Below, piece after piece: positions 44,994 through 53,928 of a stretch of DNA of 59,896 nucleotides. Location: positions 237,401 through 297,296 of the forward strand of contig NZ_PPPV01000016.1 in assembly GCF_002901705.1 (NCBI RefSeq). Direction: 5' to 3'. Every line of letters starts with the position of its first letter. The first letter of the stretch is position 1. The position numbers and the translations under genes were made by a program. The notes below the pieces were generated by a model that made no database searches, was not told where the DNA came from, and saw only the letters and a program-made list of their open reading frames with translations. The DNA comes from Staphylococcus lugdunensis. GTDB lineage: Bacteria; Bacillota; Bacilli; Staphylococcales; Staphylococcaceae.

Positions 44994-46820
44994 TTATTTT
45001 TTTAACTTATACGGAATCGTCGCAAGAATAACATTTTTTTGATAGAATAAATGCATTTTCAAGCGAATACTCGTTTGATTGTGTAAAAAGTTATGCCATG
45101 GCTTTTTAGTTACAAATTGAGGTACAACCACGGTGATGACATAGTTCTTATCATTAGCTTTTTTATTAATTTTATCAATAAAGCGTGATATTGGACGTAT
45201 CACACTACGATATTCTGAACGTAAAATAACCAAACGTATATCTGGAAAATGAGCTTTCCATTTATTTTGCAAACATGTTTCATCTTTATCTCCAAATGAC
45301 ACATGCACAGCAATGACGTCATCTGCAATCATTTGCGCGTAATAAATAGATTTATCAACGGCAGATGTAATACTACTAATCGGTACTAATGCTAAATTTT
45401 TATCCACGATTGGCATGTCTTGAATCATCGCATTTGAACGTAATTGTTCGGCAATATCTCTATAATGCATTCGTATTTTTAAGAAGCCAATAACGACGAT
45501 TGGCAAGAAAATGAGAATTGGCCAAACCTGATTAAATTTCGTAATTAAGAATATCATAAATACGACAAAAGTAATGGTACCACCAACTGCATTCGCAATC
45601 AGTTTGACAGCCCATCCTTTTTCTCGACCCTTTATCCATTTAATGACCATACCAAACTGGGCTAATGTAAATGGAATAAATACACCTGTGGCATATAATG
45701 GAATGAGATTTTCAGTCTTACCATCAAATAAGATAATTAAAATAATCGCAAGTACTCCTAAGACGATGATAGAGTTAGAATAACCTAATCTATCACCTCT
45801 CGCCGTAAACATGACTGGCATATATTTATCTTTAGCCATGCTTGCAGCTAGCATTGGAAAGGCCGTAAAACCTGTATTTGCAGCAAGAACTAGAATCATT
45901 ACTGTCGTAGCCTGTACAAAATAATATGCCACATTCTGGCCTAATACATGTTTAGCTAATTGTGATAGTACCGTTGTTTCTTCTTGTGGTAAAATGCCAT
46001 ACCAATATGATAAGCCTACGATGCCCACTAATAAGAAGCCCAAAATACTACCCATAGCGATAAGTGTTTTAACTGCGTTATTAGGTCCTGGTTCTTTAAA
46101 GTTTGTTACAGCATTAGAAATCGCTTCTACCCCAGTTAATGACGATGCCCCAGAAGAAAATGCTTTTAATAGCAAGAATAAGCTTACTCCTGGCACAGCC
46201 GTTCCTACAGCTGATTGCATGTGTGGTTCTGCCTGACCTGTAGCTACTTTAAATGTTCCTATAATAATCATCACAATAAGGCCCACGATAAATAAATACA
46301 CCGGATAAGATAACACCGTAGCAGATTCTGTTAAACCACGTAAATTTAACAATAAAATAAACAATACTAATAAACATGCAATTAACACTTTATGTGAATA
46401 AAGTGTTGGAATTGCAGCAACAAGTGCATCTGCACCTGATGAAATACTTACCGCTACCGTCAATATATAATCGACAAGCAAAGAGCCACCTGCGAGTAAG
46501 CCCCATTTTTCTCCCAAATTAGATTTCGATACCATATAGGCACCTCCACCTTTAGGGTAAGCATAAATGATTTGTCTATATGATAGTGTCAATGCTGCTA
46601 ACAAGATAAGCACTGCAACTGCAATTGGTAAGGTATACCATGCTGCTGCAGCACCTACAATAGACAAGGTAAGCAGAATTTGTTCTGGACCATAAGCCAC
46701 GGATGACAAGGCATCCGAAGATAAAATCGCTAATGCTTTAAATTTACTAATCTTTTCATTCTTTAATTCTCTATTTCTTTTAGGTTTGCCAATAATTAGT
46801 CTTTTAAATTGATTGAACAT
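44994..46820 (-). CDS. kimA: KimA-like high-affinity potassium importer (APC superfamily)
   Basis: A 608-residue protein with about 12 helices and a cytosolic C-terminal domain (from about residue 455). It matches B. subtilis KimA (YdaO) from memory in size and sequence: KALAILSSDALSSVAYGPEQ (residues 28-47), YAYPKGGGAYMVSK, SSGASSLTGVEAISNA, and the tail KKPWHNFLHNQTS. KimA imports K+ with H+, and c-di-AMP binds its C-terminal domain to inhibit it. Databases often call it 'amino acid permease'. AGGAAGAG precedes ATG. Confidence 0.82.
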   Translation of the reverse strand: MFNQFKRLIIGKPKRNRELKNEKISKFKALAILSSDALSSVAYGPEQILLTLSIVGAAAAWYTLPIAVAVLILLAALTLSYRQIIYAYPKGGGAYMVSKSNLGEKWGLLAGGSLLVDYILTVAVSISSGADALVAAIPTLYSHKVLIACLLVLFILLLNLRGLTESATVLSYPVYLFIVGLIVMIIIGTFKVATGQAEPHMQSAVGTAVPGVSLFLLLKAFSSGASSLTGVEAISNAVTNFKEPGPNNAVKTLIAMGSILGFLLVGIVGLSYWYGILPQEETTVLSQLAKHVLGQNVAYYFVQATTVMILVLAANTGFTAFPMLAASMAKDKYMPVMFTARGDRLGYSNSIIVLGVLAIILIILFDGKTENLIPLYATGVFIPFTLAQFGMVIKWIKGREKGWAVKLIANAVGGTITFVVFMIFLITKFNQVWPILIFLPIVVIGFLKIRMHYRDIAEQLRSNAMIQDMPIVDKNLALVPISSITSAVDKSIYYAQMIADDVIAVHVSFGDKDETCLQNKWKAHFPDIRLVILRSEYRSVIRPISRFIDKINKKANDKNYVITVVVPQFVTKKPWHNFLHNQTSIRLKMHLFYQKNVILATIPYKLKK

Positions 46821-47101
46821 AACTACTCTTCCTTATTTATTACATTTCGATGGATAAACTATACTCCCATCTCTAAGAAAAGTATACCGCTGTCATAGAA
46901 ATTTAATAAATATTTTTGCCCAATTTGTTACAAATTGCCATAAATATTTAACTGCTTTACTATTGTTTTTATATTATAAAATAATTGCTAGCAATATATG
47001 AAGCCCTTTATTGCGCGTTTTATAATTAAAATTGTTATAATGAGCATATGTTTTAAAATGAGTTGAGTGCAATAATTTAGCAAAATTAGGGGTAAATCAC
47101 G
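46821..47101. other. Divergent kimA / serine-hydrolase intergenic region
   Basis: 281 bp, AT-rich. It must carry both promoters. I looked for the ydaO-type c-di-AMP riboswitch in front of kimA and saw no long structured GC-richer leader; the only noticeable sequence is a weak 'gtatac/gtatag' pairing near 46855-46890. Confidence 0.55.
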
Positions 47102-48613
47102 TTGAAGAAGAAAATATTTGCCTTTTTAGGCGGAACCATCTTTGTGGTCACTATACTTACGATCGCCATGATAATCAATCACCATATTAATCAGAAGAAG
47201 ACAGAAACGATGTTATCTAAGTCATCACAACATTATATAGATAAAATTATCACAAGTGAAATGGATAGTGGACATATTCCCGGACTGTCTGTGTTGATTA
47301 TGAAAGATAATAAAGTCTATTTAAATAAAGGATATGGCTATGCAAATACCAGTACTAAGGTAAAAGCCACACCGAAAACACGTTATGAAATTGCTTCAAA
47401 TACAAAAGCTTTTACAGGCTATGCAATTTTACAATTAGAAAATGAAGGCAAACTGCATCTCTCAGATAAAGTTTCTAAATATGTTCCTGGTTTTTATATG
47501 AAATATAAAGATAAGAGAATAGATGATATCACGATAAATCAGTTGATTGCACAAACGAGTGGCATTCCTGGAGATATTACAGATAATGACACCATTACCA
47601 GTAAAAATGATAGTCTAAGTGGTATCGTTGATAGCATAAAAGGACGTGAACTCAATAATAAACCAGGTGATCAATTTGAATATTCAAATATGAATTACGA
47701 CATTTTGGGATTAATTGTGCAAAAGGTCTCAGGCCAATCTTATTCTAGTTACCTTGAAAACCAAATTTTCTCACCACTCAATATGCATCAAACCTATGTT
47801 AAAGGTGATACCGAGAAAAAAGGTTCAACAGCTCAAGGTTATGAAATCAAGCATGGCAAAGCCGTAAAAGATAATCCTAAATATAATGTTGGTGATGGCC
47901 CAGCCGCTTATATGGTATCTAGTACAAGAGATTTAGAATCATGGATGAGCCGTCAACTTAACCCAACACAAGCCACGCAATCTTTAGTTCAGTCTTCACA
48001 TAAGCCGAAAGTTAAAACGGCAGACGATAATAAAGCGCCTAGTTATGCAACTGGCTGGTTCGTTGATGACTCAGAAGCAAATACAATTGTATATCATCCT
48101 GGTACCCTTGAGAACTTCTCATCGTATATCTTGCTAAATAAAAAGAAAAACTATGGCATTGTTGTGCTGGCCAATGCCTATTCAGATAAAACACCTGACA
48201 TAGCTGAAGATTTGAACAGTCAAATTTTAAATAACAAAAATTACACAACAATTGAAAATGCAATTAATCAAAGTTCATTAGTTTCTTACGTCATTATCAC
48301 TTTAAGTCTGTTCATCACAATTGCCATTGCTTTTTACATGTTACGTCGAATAATCAATATCTATCACGGTACATTTGTCATTCATGTTCAATGGAAACTT
48401 TTAGGTTACTTTTTAATTATTATGGCTGTCTTTATTAGTCTCATGACAGCTATCTATTTGCTACCAGATTTAGTTATGGGCAACACCAATTGGGACTTTA
48501 TCATGGTATGGTTACCACTGCATGCCAAACTGGCATTGTGGTCTGTTATGCTCACTATCTTATGCGCTACTATCACATTAGTAACGATGCTATTCTCTAA
48601 GAAAAAAAGATAA
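47102..48613 (+). CDS. Serine hydrolase, beta-lactamase/PBP fold (Flp/FmtA-like) with C-terminal membrane helices
   Basis: A 503-residue protein: one N-terminal signal anchor (7-28), a class C beta-lactamase-like domain (about 45-380) and three helices at the C-terminus (from about 400). Active-site motifs: S99-N-T-K102 (SxxK), YSNMNYD (YxN, near 198) and HPG (near 338). Resembles S. aureus Flp ('FmtA-like protein'), probably a D-Ala esterase or carboxypeptidase acting on teichoic acids or peptidoglycan. The start is TTG with AGGGG upstream. Confidence 0.8.
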   Translation: MKKKIFAFLGGTIFVVTILTIAMIINHHINQKKTETMLSKSSQHYIDKIITSEMDSGHIPGLSVLIMKDNKVYLNKGYGYANTSTKVKATPKTRYEIASNTKAFTGYAILQLENEGKLHLSDKVSKYVPGFYMKYKDKRIDDITINQLIAQTSGIPGDITDNDTITSKNDSLSGIVDSIKGRELNNKPGDQFEYSNMNYDILGLIVQKVSGQSYSSYLENQIFSPLNMHQTYVKGDTEKKGSTAQGYEIKHGKAVKDNPKYNVGDGPAAYMVSSTRDLESWMSRQLNPTQATQSLVQSSHKPKVKTADDNKAPSYATGWFVDDSEANTIVYHPGTLENFSSYILLNKKKNYGIVVLANAYSDKTPDIAEDLNSQILNNKNYTTIENAINQSSLVSYVIITLSLFITIAIAFYMLRRIINIYHGTFVIHVQWKLLGYFLIIMAVFISLMTAIYLLPDLVMGNTNWDFIMVWLPLHAKLALWSVMLTILCATITLVTMLFSKKKR

Positions 48614-48624
48614 ATTTTATCGTT

Positions 48625-48661
48625 AAACCTAATTAATTTGAAATAAAAATTAATTAGGTTT
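48625..48661 (+). terminator. Terminator after the serine hydrolase gene
   Basis: Arms 'aaacctaattaat' and 'attaattaggttt' followed by TAGTTATTTTTTT. Confidence 0.85.
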
Positions 48662-48724
48662 AGTTATTTTTTTAATCTTTGTGTTATGCTATGTTTAACA
48701 ATTATTTGTTGAAGGAGCTTAGCA

Positions 48725-49546
48725 ATGAATAAACATACACGACTCTTATTCTTTAGCTGCATACTGCTACTAGCTGGCTGTAATTATTCAAAAAAACAAC
48801 ATCAAACGGGATTCTTTTTTTATGTATTTGTTAAACCTATCGATTGGCTGTTACACAGCATAGGTCAACTCTTTCATAGCTATGGTATTGCTATTATTCT
48901 CATTGTCATCATTATTCGTTCCATTCTGTTACCGCTAATGTTAAATCAAATGAAACAAATGCATACATTACGAGAAAAACGTGCCATCGTACAAGATGAA
49001 ATAAGTGACATTCAAACACAAATGCGCCAAGCTTCAACGCCAGAGATTCGTAAAGAAGCGAATCAATTGTTGTTAGCTAAATATAAAGAATATGGTATTA
49101 GTCCATTTAAAAGTATTTTAGGATCTCTTCCAATCTTTATTCAAATTCCAATCATTTTAGGATTGTTAGCTTGCATTAAGCATCCAACCTCTGATGCATT
49201 GGCACAACATCCACATTTTTTATGGTTTAACCTCATGCATCCAGATATTTGGTTGGCATTGTTAGCTGGTTTACTTTACTTCATTCAACCACTGGTCAAT
49301 GCAATCCATTATCCTAAAGGACAACGCAAAACTTATTATACTATGATGGTGCTTTCTCCTTTATTCATCGTTTATGCTTCGCTGCATTCAGCTGCAGCTA
49401 TTAGTCTCTATTGGGTTGTTAGTGCTTCATTCTTAATTGTACAAACTCATTTTGGCCATCGTCGATATAAGAAACAAGCTCAGGCGGCAGCAATACAACT
49501 TGAAAACTACATCGCCCAACGTGATCAAACATCTTCACAACACTGA
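48725..49546 (+). CDS. YidC/Oxa1/SpoIIIJ-family membrane insertase, probable second copy
   Basis: A 273-residue lipoprotein insertase: lipobox LLAGC (C19), five helices, and the groove arginine in IVIIIRSILLPLML (near residue 66). Other family marks are NPxKS-like ISPFKSILGSLPIFIQIPI (near 124), PHFLWFNLMHPD and ISLYWVVSASFLIVQTHF. It helps insert proteins into the membrane, with or without SecYEG. From memory it is clearly different from the S. aureus YidC (290 aa, longer Lys-rich tail), which should be elsewhere. The C-terminus here lacks a Lys-rich tail, a mark of YidC1-type (SpoIIIJ-like) proteins rather than YidC2. Monocistronic. Confidence 0.82.
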   Translation: MNKHTRLLFFSCILLLAGCNYSKKQHQTGFFFYVFVKPIDWLLHSIGQLFHSYGIAIILIVIIIRSILLPLMLNQMKQMHTLREKRAIVQDEISDIQTQMRQASTPEIRKEANQLLLAKYKEYGISPFKSILGSLPIFIQIPIILGLLACIKHPTSDALAQHPHFLWFNLMHPDIWLALLAGLLYFIQPLVNAIHYPKGQRKTYYTMMVLSPLFIVYASLHSAAAISLYWVVSASFLIVQTHFGHRRYKKQAQAAAIQLENYIAQRDQTSSQH

Positions 49547-49555
49547 CATATGTAA

Positions 49556-49593
49556 AAAGCACGCAAGTCCTCCACCGAAGACGCGCGTGCTTT
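49556..49593. terminator. Bidirectional terminator
   Basis: Arms 'aaagcacgc' and 'gcgtgcttt' between the convergent YidC-like and epimerase genes. Confidence 0.8.
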
Positions 49594-49609
49594 CTATTAT
49601 CTCGCTTAA

Positions 49610-50461
49610 TTATTGAATTGGATTCATGCCATCTTTCCATGATTTATATTGTAGCGTGCCACCTTGTGACTTAAATTTCTCATTTGATACGCCACGTTCG
49701 AATGGCTCTGAAGGTGTAATATTCACTTTAGGATTAACCTTTAGTTGTTGTTTATACCATTGTGCAAAGTCAGAACCTTTGACCGGTTCATCATCTGCAA
49801 CATTATAAATACCGTTAGCAAAGTTAATTGCTTGGATAGAAGTTTCTACAGCATCATCTAAATGAACAAATGACGTCACACCATCTGATAATGTTACCTC
49901 ACCATCAATAAATTGATTATAAATCATGCCATCCTTGCCATACCATGTTCCTGGACCATATAACCAACCAAAGCGTAAAACTACATAATTATCCATACGT
50001 GCTGTTTGTTCCTCTAAACCTTCAACACCTTCAACCGTAATTTTACGATCACCAGTAGAATGATCATCTAATGGTGTCTCTTCTGTAGCTAAACCTTCTC
50101 CAGGTTCATAAGTAAATGCGATACTTTGGACAATGACTTTTTTCACATGATGTTTTAATGCAGCATCAATTAAATTTTTAGAGCCATCAATACGTACTTT
50201 TGTATTTGCTGCCATATCAACCTTTTTCAAATCTGTGATTTGATTAATAATTATTTCGGGTTGAAAGTCAGCAATCGCTGCTTCAATCGTGTCAGCTTTT
50301 AATATATCTCCAATGTATGCTTTAACATTTGCAGCTTCTAATCTTTGCTTGCCTTGCTCAGAAGTCGTAAAGCCAGCTACATCGTACCCTTCTTCTAATA
50401 GACGTTGCGTTAATTTTGTACCAATTAGTCCTGTCGCACCTGTTACAAATATTTTTACCAT
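49610..50461 (-). CDS. NAD(P)-dependent epimerase/dehydratase-like SDR
   Basis: A 283-residue extended short-chain dehydrogenase. Rossmann GATGLIG at residues 8-14, acidic second strand, NQITDL in place of the usual substrate-strand motif, SIAFTYEPGEG near 115. The YxxxK catalytic pair is not in its standard form; the tyrosine at FTYEPG may stand in, which suggests an atypical SDR (NmrA- or TDP-rhamnose-reductase-like). No sugar genes adjoin. GAGGTGACG precedes ATG. Substrate unknown. Confidence 0.8.
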   Translation of the reverse strand: MVKIFVTGATGLIGTKLTQRLLEEGYDVAGFTTSEQGKQRLEAANVKAYIGDILKADTIEAAIADFQPEIIINQITDLKKVDMAANTKVRIDGSKNLIDAALKHHVKKVIVQSIAFTYEPGEGLATEETPLDDHSTGDRKITVEGVEGLEEQTARMDNYVVLRFGWLYGPGTWYGKDGMIYNQFIDGEVTLSDGVTSFVHLDDAVETSIQAINFANGIYNVADDEPVKGSDFAQWYKQQLKVNPKVNITPSEPFERGVSNEKFKSQGGTLQYKSWKDGMNPIQ

Positions 50462-50663
50462 ATGACGTCACCTCGTCCTTATTTTATCATCGTAGCACTC
50501 AACAATATGTTGCAGCATTAAAGTTAACACTGTTACATTTCACATGTGCACATTGTGTTTAAAAACATTTTTTAAAATTAATAATGTAATATGCATACAT
50601 TAAAGTTGATTTTTAAATAGTAACATATCAAACAGCTGAACTCCATTATCACAAACTGGATAG

Positions 50664-51020
50664 TCATAATTGGTAATAAAAAACTTTATTAGTTTCAACA
50701 TACTTAAAACCAAGACTACGATAAAATGATTGTGTTACAGGACTATCACTTGTACCACCATACATTGTCGTACCACGATAGTCAGTAAAATTTTGTTCCA
50801 TTAAACGTCTATCAAGCCCTTGGCACTGGTAATTGATGTCAACAGCAATATTTTTAATTTCATAGAAATACGTATTTCGCATGGCAATCACTGCAATGGT
50901 GATAAACGTTTCTCTCTCTAAATAACCCACGACGTATGAATCATATGGATCATAAAGATAACGCAGTATAGCATATCGTTCAGGATTCTTAGTTATCACT
51001 CAATATATCAGTTCTTCCAT
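50664..51020 (-). pseudogene. GNAT N-acetyltransferase gene with in-frame TGA at codon 7
   Basis: A small GNAT-fold reading frame. The ATG at 51020 has AAAGGA 8 nt upstream and starts MEELIY, but then meets TGA (51000-51002). The same frame continues at once from GTG at 50999 for 111 residues, with acetyl-CoA motif region VDINYQCQGLDRRLMEQNF (split near residues 53-71) and the usual end FYRSLGFKYVETNKVFYY. The GTG has no ribosome site of its own. It is probably a gene inactivated by a nonsense change; re-initiation at the GTG, or a sequence error, are alternatives. Confidence 0.65.
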
Positions 51021-51037
51021 CGTCTATTCCTTTTGTA

Positions 51038-51100
51038 AAAAAAGACTGAGCATACACATTATCAATTGGTAATTAATTATAATGCTTGGTCTCAGTCTTT
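51038..51100 (-). terminator. Terminator after panE-like gene
   Basis: Arms 'aaagactgag' and 'ctcagtcttt' with a 40-nt AT-rich loop, and a T-run on the minus strand. Confidence 0.75.
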
Positions 51101-51111
51101 CATTAGTGATT

Positions 51112-52044
51112 TTATTTCGCTTGTCGTTGGCTCTCTTTAGCATGGATTAAGTTCGTTACAAATTGGTTCACAGGTGCATCGATACCATGTTCCTGTCCTA
51201 ATCGTGCAACCGCCCCATTGATGTAATCTATTTCTGTAAGACGTTGATTATTGATTAAATCTTGATACATCGAAGGAAAATGTGGTCCTACTTTATGGTT
51301 TAAATCCACTAAGTAGTCATAAATATCATCTACGTTTAAATGTACCCCGTCAATGGTTGCCACTGCTAATATTTCTTGCGTTAATTTATAGACTAAATTT
51401 AGTGCATATTCACTCGCATTTAATGTTGACAAACGACATTCTAAGACTGTACATAATGCATTTGCTGTTCCATTTACGCAAATCTTTTTCCAAATCGATT
51501 GTTGTAAATTTTCGCTTTTCAATGGATTTAATCCTGAATGTTTCAAAATATCAAAAACAATATCGACATTTGCCTGTCCTTCAGGTATTAATGCGCCAAT
51601 TTCAACTGGTCCAGCACCCATTAAATGTGTATGTCCTGGTGATTCAAGGCCTGCTGTCCACACCGTCACACCACGTACAATGCGTGCTTCATCTACATAA
51701 TTAACGATGACATCTTCATGTTTTAATCCGTTCATCGTACAAACCATAATCGTTTGTTCATGAATATGTGGCTTAATCTGTTCTAACATGTCACTTAGTT
51801 GCATTGATTTAGTAAATAGAAAGATGACATCATACTGATCACCTTTAGGAATTTCTGTATCGTGATACATTGGGATATTTAAATGATTTGCTTCCCCATT
51901 AATATCGATATGTAAACCATCTTGTTTGACAGCTTGCGCTTGTGGTTCCCAGCCGTCAATAAATGTCACATCATAATTTTGTTTATACATCATAGCGCCA
52001 AAGCCACTACCTAAAGCACCAGATCCTGCAATTGCTATCTTCAT
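51112..52044 (-). CDS. panE: 2-dehydropantoate 2-reductase (ketopantoate reductase) family
   Basis: A 310-residue NADPH-dependent reductase. Rossmann GSGALGSGFGAMMYK at the N-terminus, NGLKHEDVI (near residue 104), the catalytic-lysine region SIWKKICVNGTANALCT (near 180) and the substrate-contact stretch HFPSMYQDLINNQRLTEIDYINGAV (residues about 255-279, longer than one motif). It reduces ketopantoate to pantoate for coenzyme A. panBCD are not adjacent, so a role with another 2-keto acid is possible. GAAGGAG precedes ATG. Confidence 0.82.
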   Translation of the reverse strand: MKIAIAGSGALGSGFGAMMYKQNYDVTFIDGWEPQAQAVKQDGLHIDINGEANHLNIPMYHDTEIPKGDQYDVIFLFTKSMQLSDMLEQIKPHIHEQTIMVCTMNGLKHEDVIVNYVDEARIVRGVTVWTAGLESPGHTHLMGAGPVEIGALIPEGQANVDIVFDILKHSGLNPLKSENLQQSIWKKICVNGTANALCTVLECRLSTLNASEYALNLVYKLTQEILAVATIDGVHLNVDDIYDYLVDLNHKVGPHFPSMYQDLINNQRLTEIDYINGAVARLGQEHGIDAPVNQFVTNLIHAKESQRQAK

Positions 52045-52157
52045 GTTTGTATGCTCCTTCTTTCACCTTAATTAATTTTAAAATACTACTTAACTATGTT
52101 AGCGTCAACAACATTAACATAATATTCTTAATTTTTAGATAAAATGGACTAAAAATT

Positions 52158-52193
52158 TTGAGACAACACTTATTTTATAAGTCGTTGCCTCAA
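52158..52193 (-). terminator. Terminator after DHA2 exporter gene
   Basis: Arms 'ttgagacaacactta' and 'taagtcgttgcctcaa' (15-16 bp with few mismatches). Confidence 0.8.
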
Positions 52194-52226
52194 TGATGTT
52201 CATAAAAATGCTCCATACTAATATTT

Positions 52227-53621
52227 TTACGGTGTCATATTGGTGCGTTTTGGTACAAGTAATAAGATCATAAAGAATGCTAATACTGCAATTCCAGCGT
52301 TAAAGAGCACACCTGCAGCACCGCCCCACTGTAAATTCATTGCTGATGCAAATAAGCCATAAATTGTGCTGGACATAGCAACACCAAAGGCATTCCCTAA
52401 TGACGATGCCATTTTGTAGACGCCAGAAGCGACTCCTACTTTCTCATCCGGTGCTTCGGCAACTGCCGTATCAGTTGATGGTGTCGCATACATTCCAAGT
52501 CCAGTACCAAAAAGCAGATACCCTACAACGCTAGAAATGATATACCATATATCTGGCAGGAACGTTAATGACAGTAATAATAAACCTATAAATGTAAACG
52601 CACTGCCAAATAACAATGGTCGTTTAGCACCTTGTGCTTGTAAAATCTTTTCTCCTACACGAATCATGATTAATACTGATATTAAATAAGTAATAGAAAT
52701 CATACCAGCTTGTCCTGATGTAAAGCCTAATTTTTGTTGATAAAACGTATTAATAACTACAATCGTACCACCAGCAACGCCATTTAACATAAAGTTTGAT
52801 ACTGTAGCACCACTATATCCTTTATTTCTGAATAAATGAAAATCTACCAATGGATTATCAGCTTTATTTTCATAGATAAGAAAAGCAAAGCCCGCTATAA
52901 AGAACACAACAAATAATGTGAGAATCATTGGTGAGAATAGTCCTTTATCTGATGCTTGCGTCACTACAACATTGACACTTAACAATGTGATCACTAATAA
53001 AATTAGTCCAATAACGTCAAATTTTTTAACTTCTGAGCCAGTTGTTTCAGCTTTCGTTTCCGGTGTATGTTTAATTAAAAAGAATGCAACAAATGACAGC
53101 GCTATTGAAATAATAAATATCCAGTGCCATCCAATTGTAGATGCGACCCAACCGCCAAATAAAGAACAAATACCACTGCCTCCCCATGATCCAATAGACC
53201 AATAGCTTAATGCACGTTGGCGTTCTTTACCTAAAAAGTATGTGTTAACAATAGCCAGTGTTGCAGGCATGATACATGCTCCAGCAAGTCCTTGTAAAGC
53301 ACGTCCTGTAATAAGTAGCCAAGGAAATGGTGCAATAATAATTAATAATGAACCCACGATATTTAATGCTAGCCCTAAATAGGTCATCTTGACACGGCCA
53401 AACTTATCAGCGATGTCTCCAGCACCTACGACAAACAAGCCAGCAAACAGGGAAGTTAAACTAACAGCAATGTTAATTGTCCCTATATTGGCATTAAATG
53501 AAGACTGCAGCGCTGGTATAACACTCACTACTGATTGCGCAAACAACCAAAACGTGAGGACCCCAATAATAATACCTGCTAGCAGTCGATTATCTCCCCT
53601 AAATTCTTGTGAAGTGTTCAT
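52227..53621 (-). CDS. MFS exporter, DHA2 family (14 TM)
   Basis: A 464-residue exporter with about 14 helices. DHA2 marks: VSVIPALQSSFNANIGTIN in helix 1 region, DIADKFGRVKMTYLGL (motif A), GRALQGLAGACIMPATLAIV (motif B, near residue 107) and SIGSWGGSGICSLFGGWV (motif C, near 142). AGGAGGCAA precedes ATG. It stands alone, back to back with lytS. Similar staphylococcal pumps are multidrug or teichoic-acid related; substrate unknown. Confidence 0.86.
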   Translation of the reverse strand: MNTSQEFRGDNRLLAGIIIGVLTFWLFAQSVVSVIPALQSSFNANIGTINIAVSLTSLFAGLFVVGAGDIADKFGRVKMTYLGLALNIVGSLLIIIAPFPWLLITGRALQGLAGACIMPATLAIVNTYFLGKERQRALSYWSIGSWGGSGICSLFGGWVASTIGWHWIFIISIALSFVAFFLIKHTPETKAETTGSEVKKFDVIGLILLVITLLSVNVVVTQASDKGLFSPMILTLFVVFFIAGFAFLIYENKADNPLVDFHLFRNKGYSGATVSNFMLNGVAGGTIVVINTFYQQKLGFTSGQAGMISITYLISVLIMIRVGEKILQAQGAKRPLLFGSAFTFIGLLLLSLTFLPDIWYIISSVVGYLLFGTGLGMYATPSTDTAVAEAPDEKVGVASGVYKMASSLGNAFGVAMSSTIYGLFASAMNLQWGGAAGVLFNAGIAVLAFFMILLLVPKRTNMTP

Positions 53622-53928
53622 AATAAAAAATTGCCTCCTAAAATTTCAAACTGAGATGAATGATTGTATATTGAAAACGTTATCATATCTAAAGCTTAAA
53701 TGGAATTACATACTTAATTATATTATAAAAGCATGTTAACTATTATTTCTCTAAATAGTCGGAATATATGTTTATAGATAAATATTTTACTCTATTCATT
53801 TTCAATTTTCCACAGTTAACAAAACAATGACTGTTTAACACATGAGCATAAAAACCTGTTAAAATACTGTTATATAACACTTTTCAGTTATTTAGAAGTG
53901 GAAAATATTTTTTTGGGAGTATGGCACA
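53622..53928. other. Divergent DHA2 exporter / lytS intergenic region
   Basis: 307 bp, AT-rich, no gene. It holds the two divergent promoters. A loose inverted pair 'acagttaac' / 'gactgtttaa' near 53813-53838 is the only local symmetry noted. Confidence 0.5.

Noticed and set aside
46821..46993. Possible c-di-AMP (ydaO) riboswitch before kimA
   Set aside because: The leader is AT-rich with no long paired structure or recognisable conserved core.
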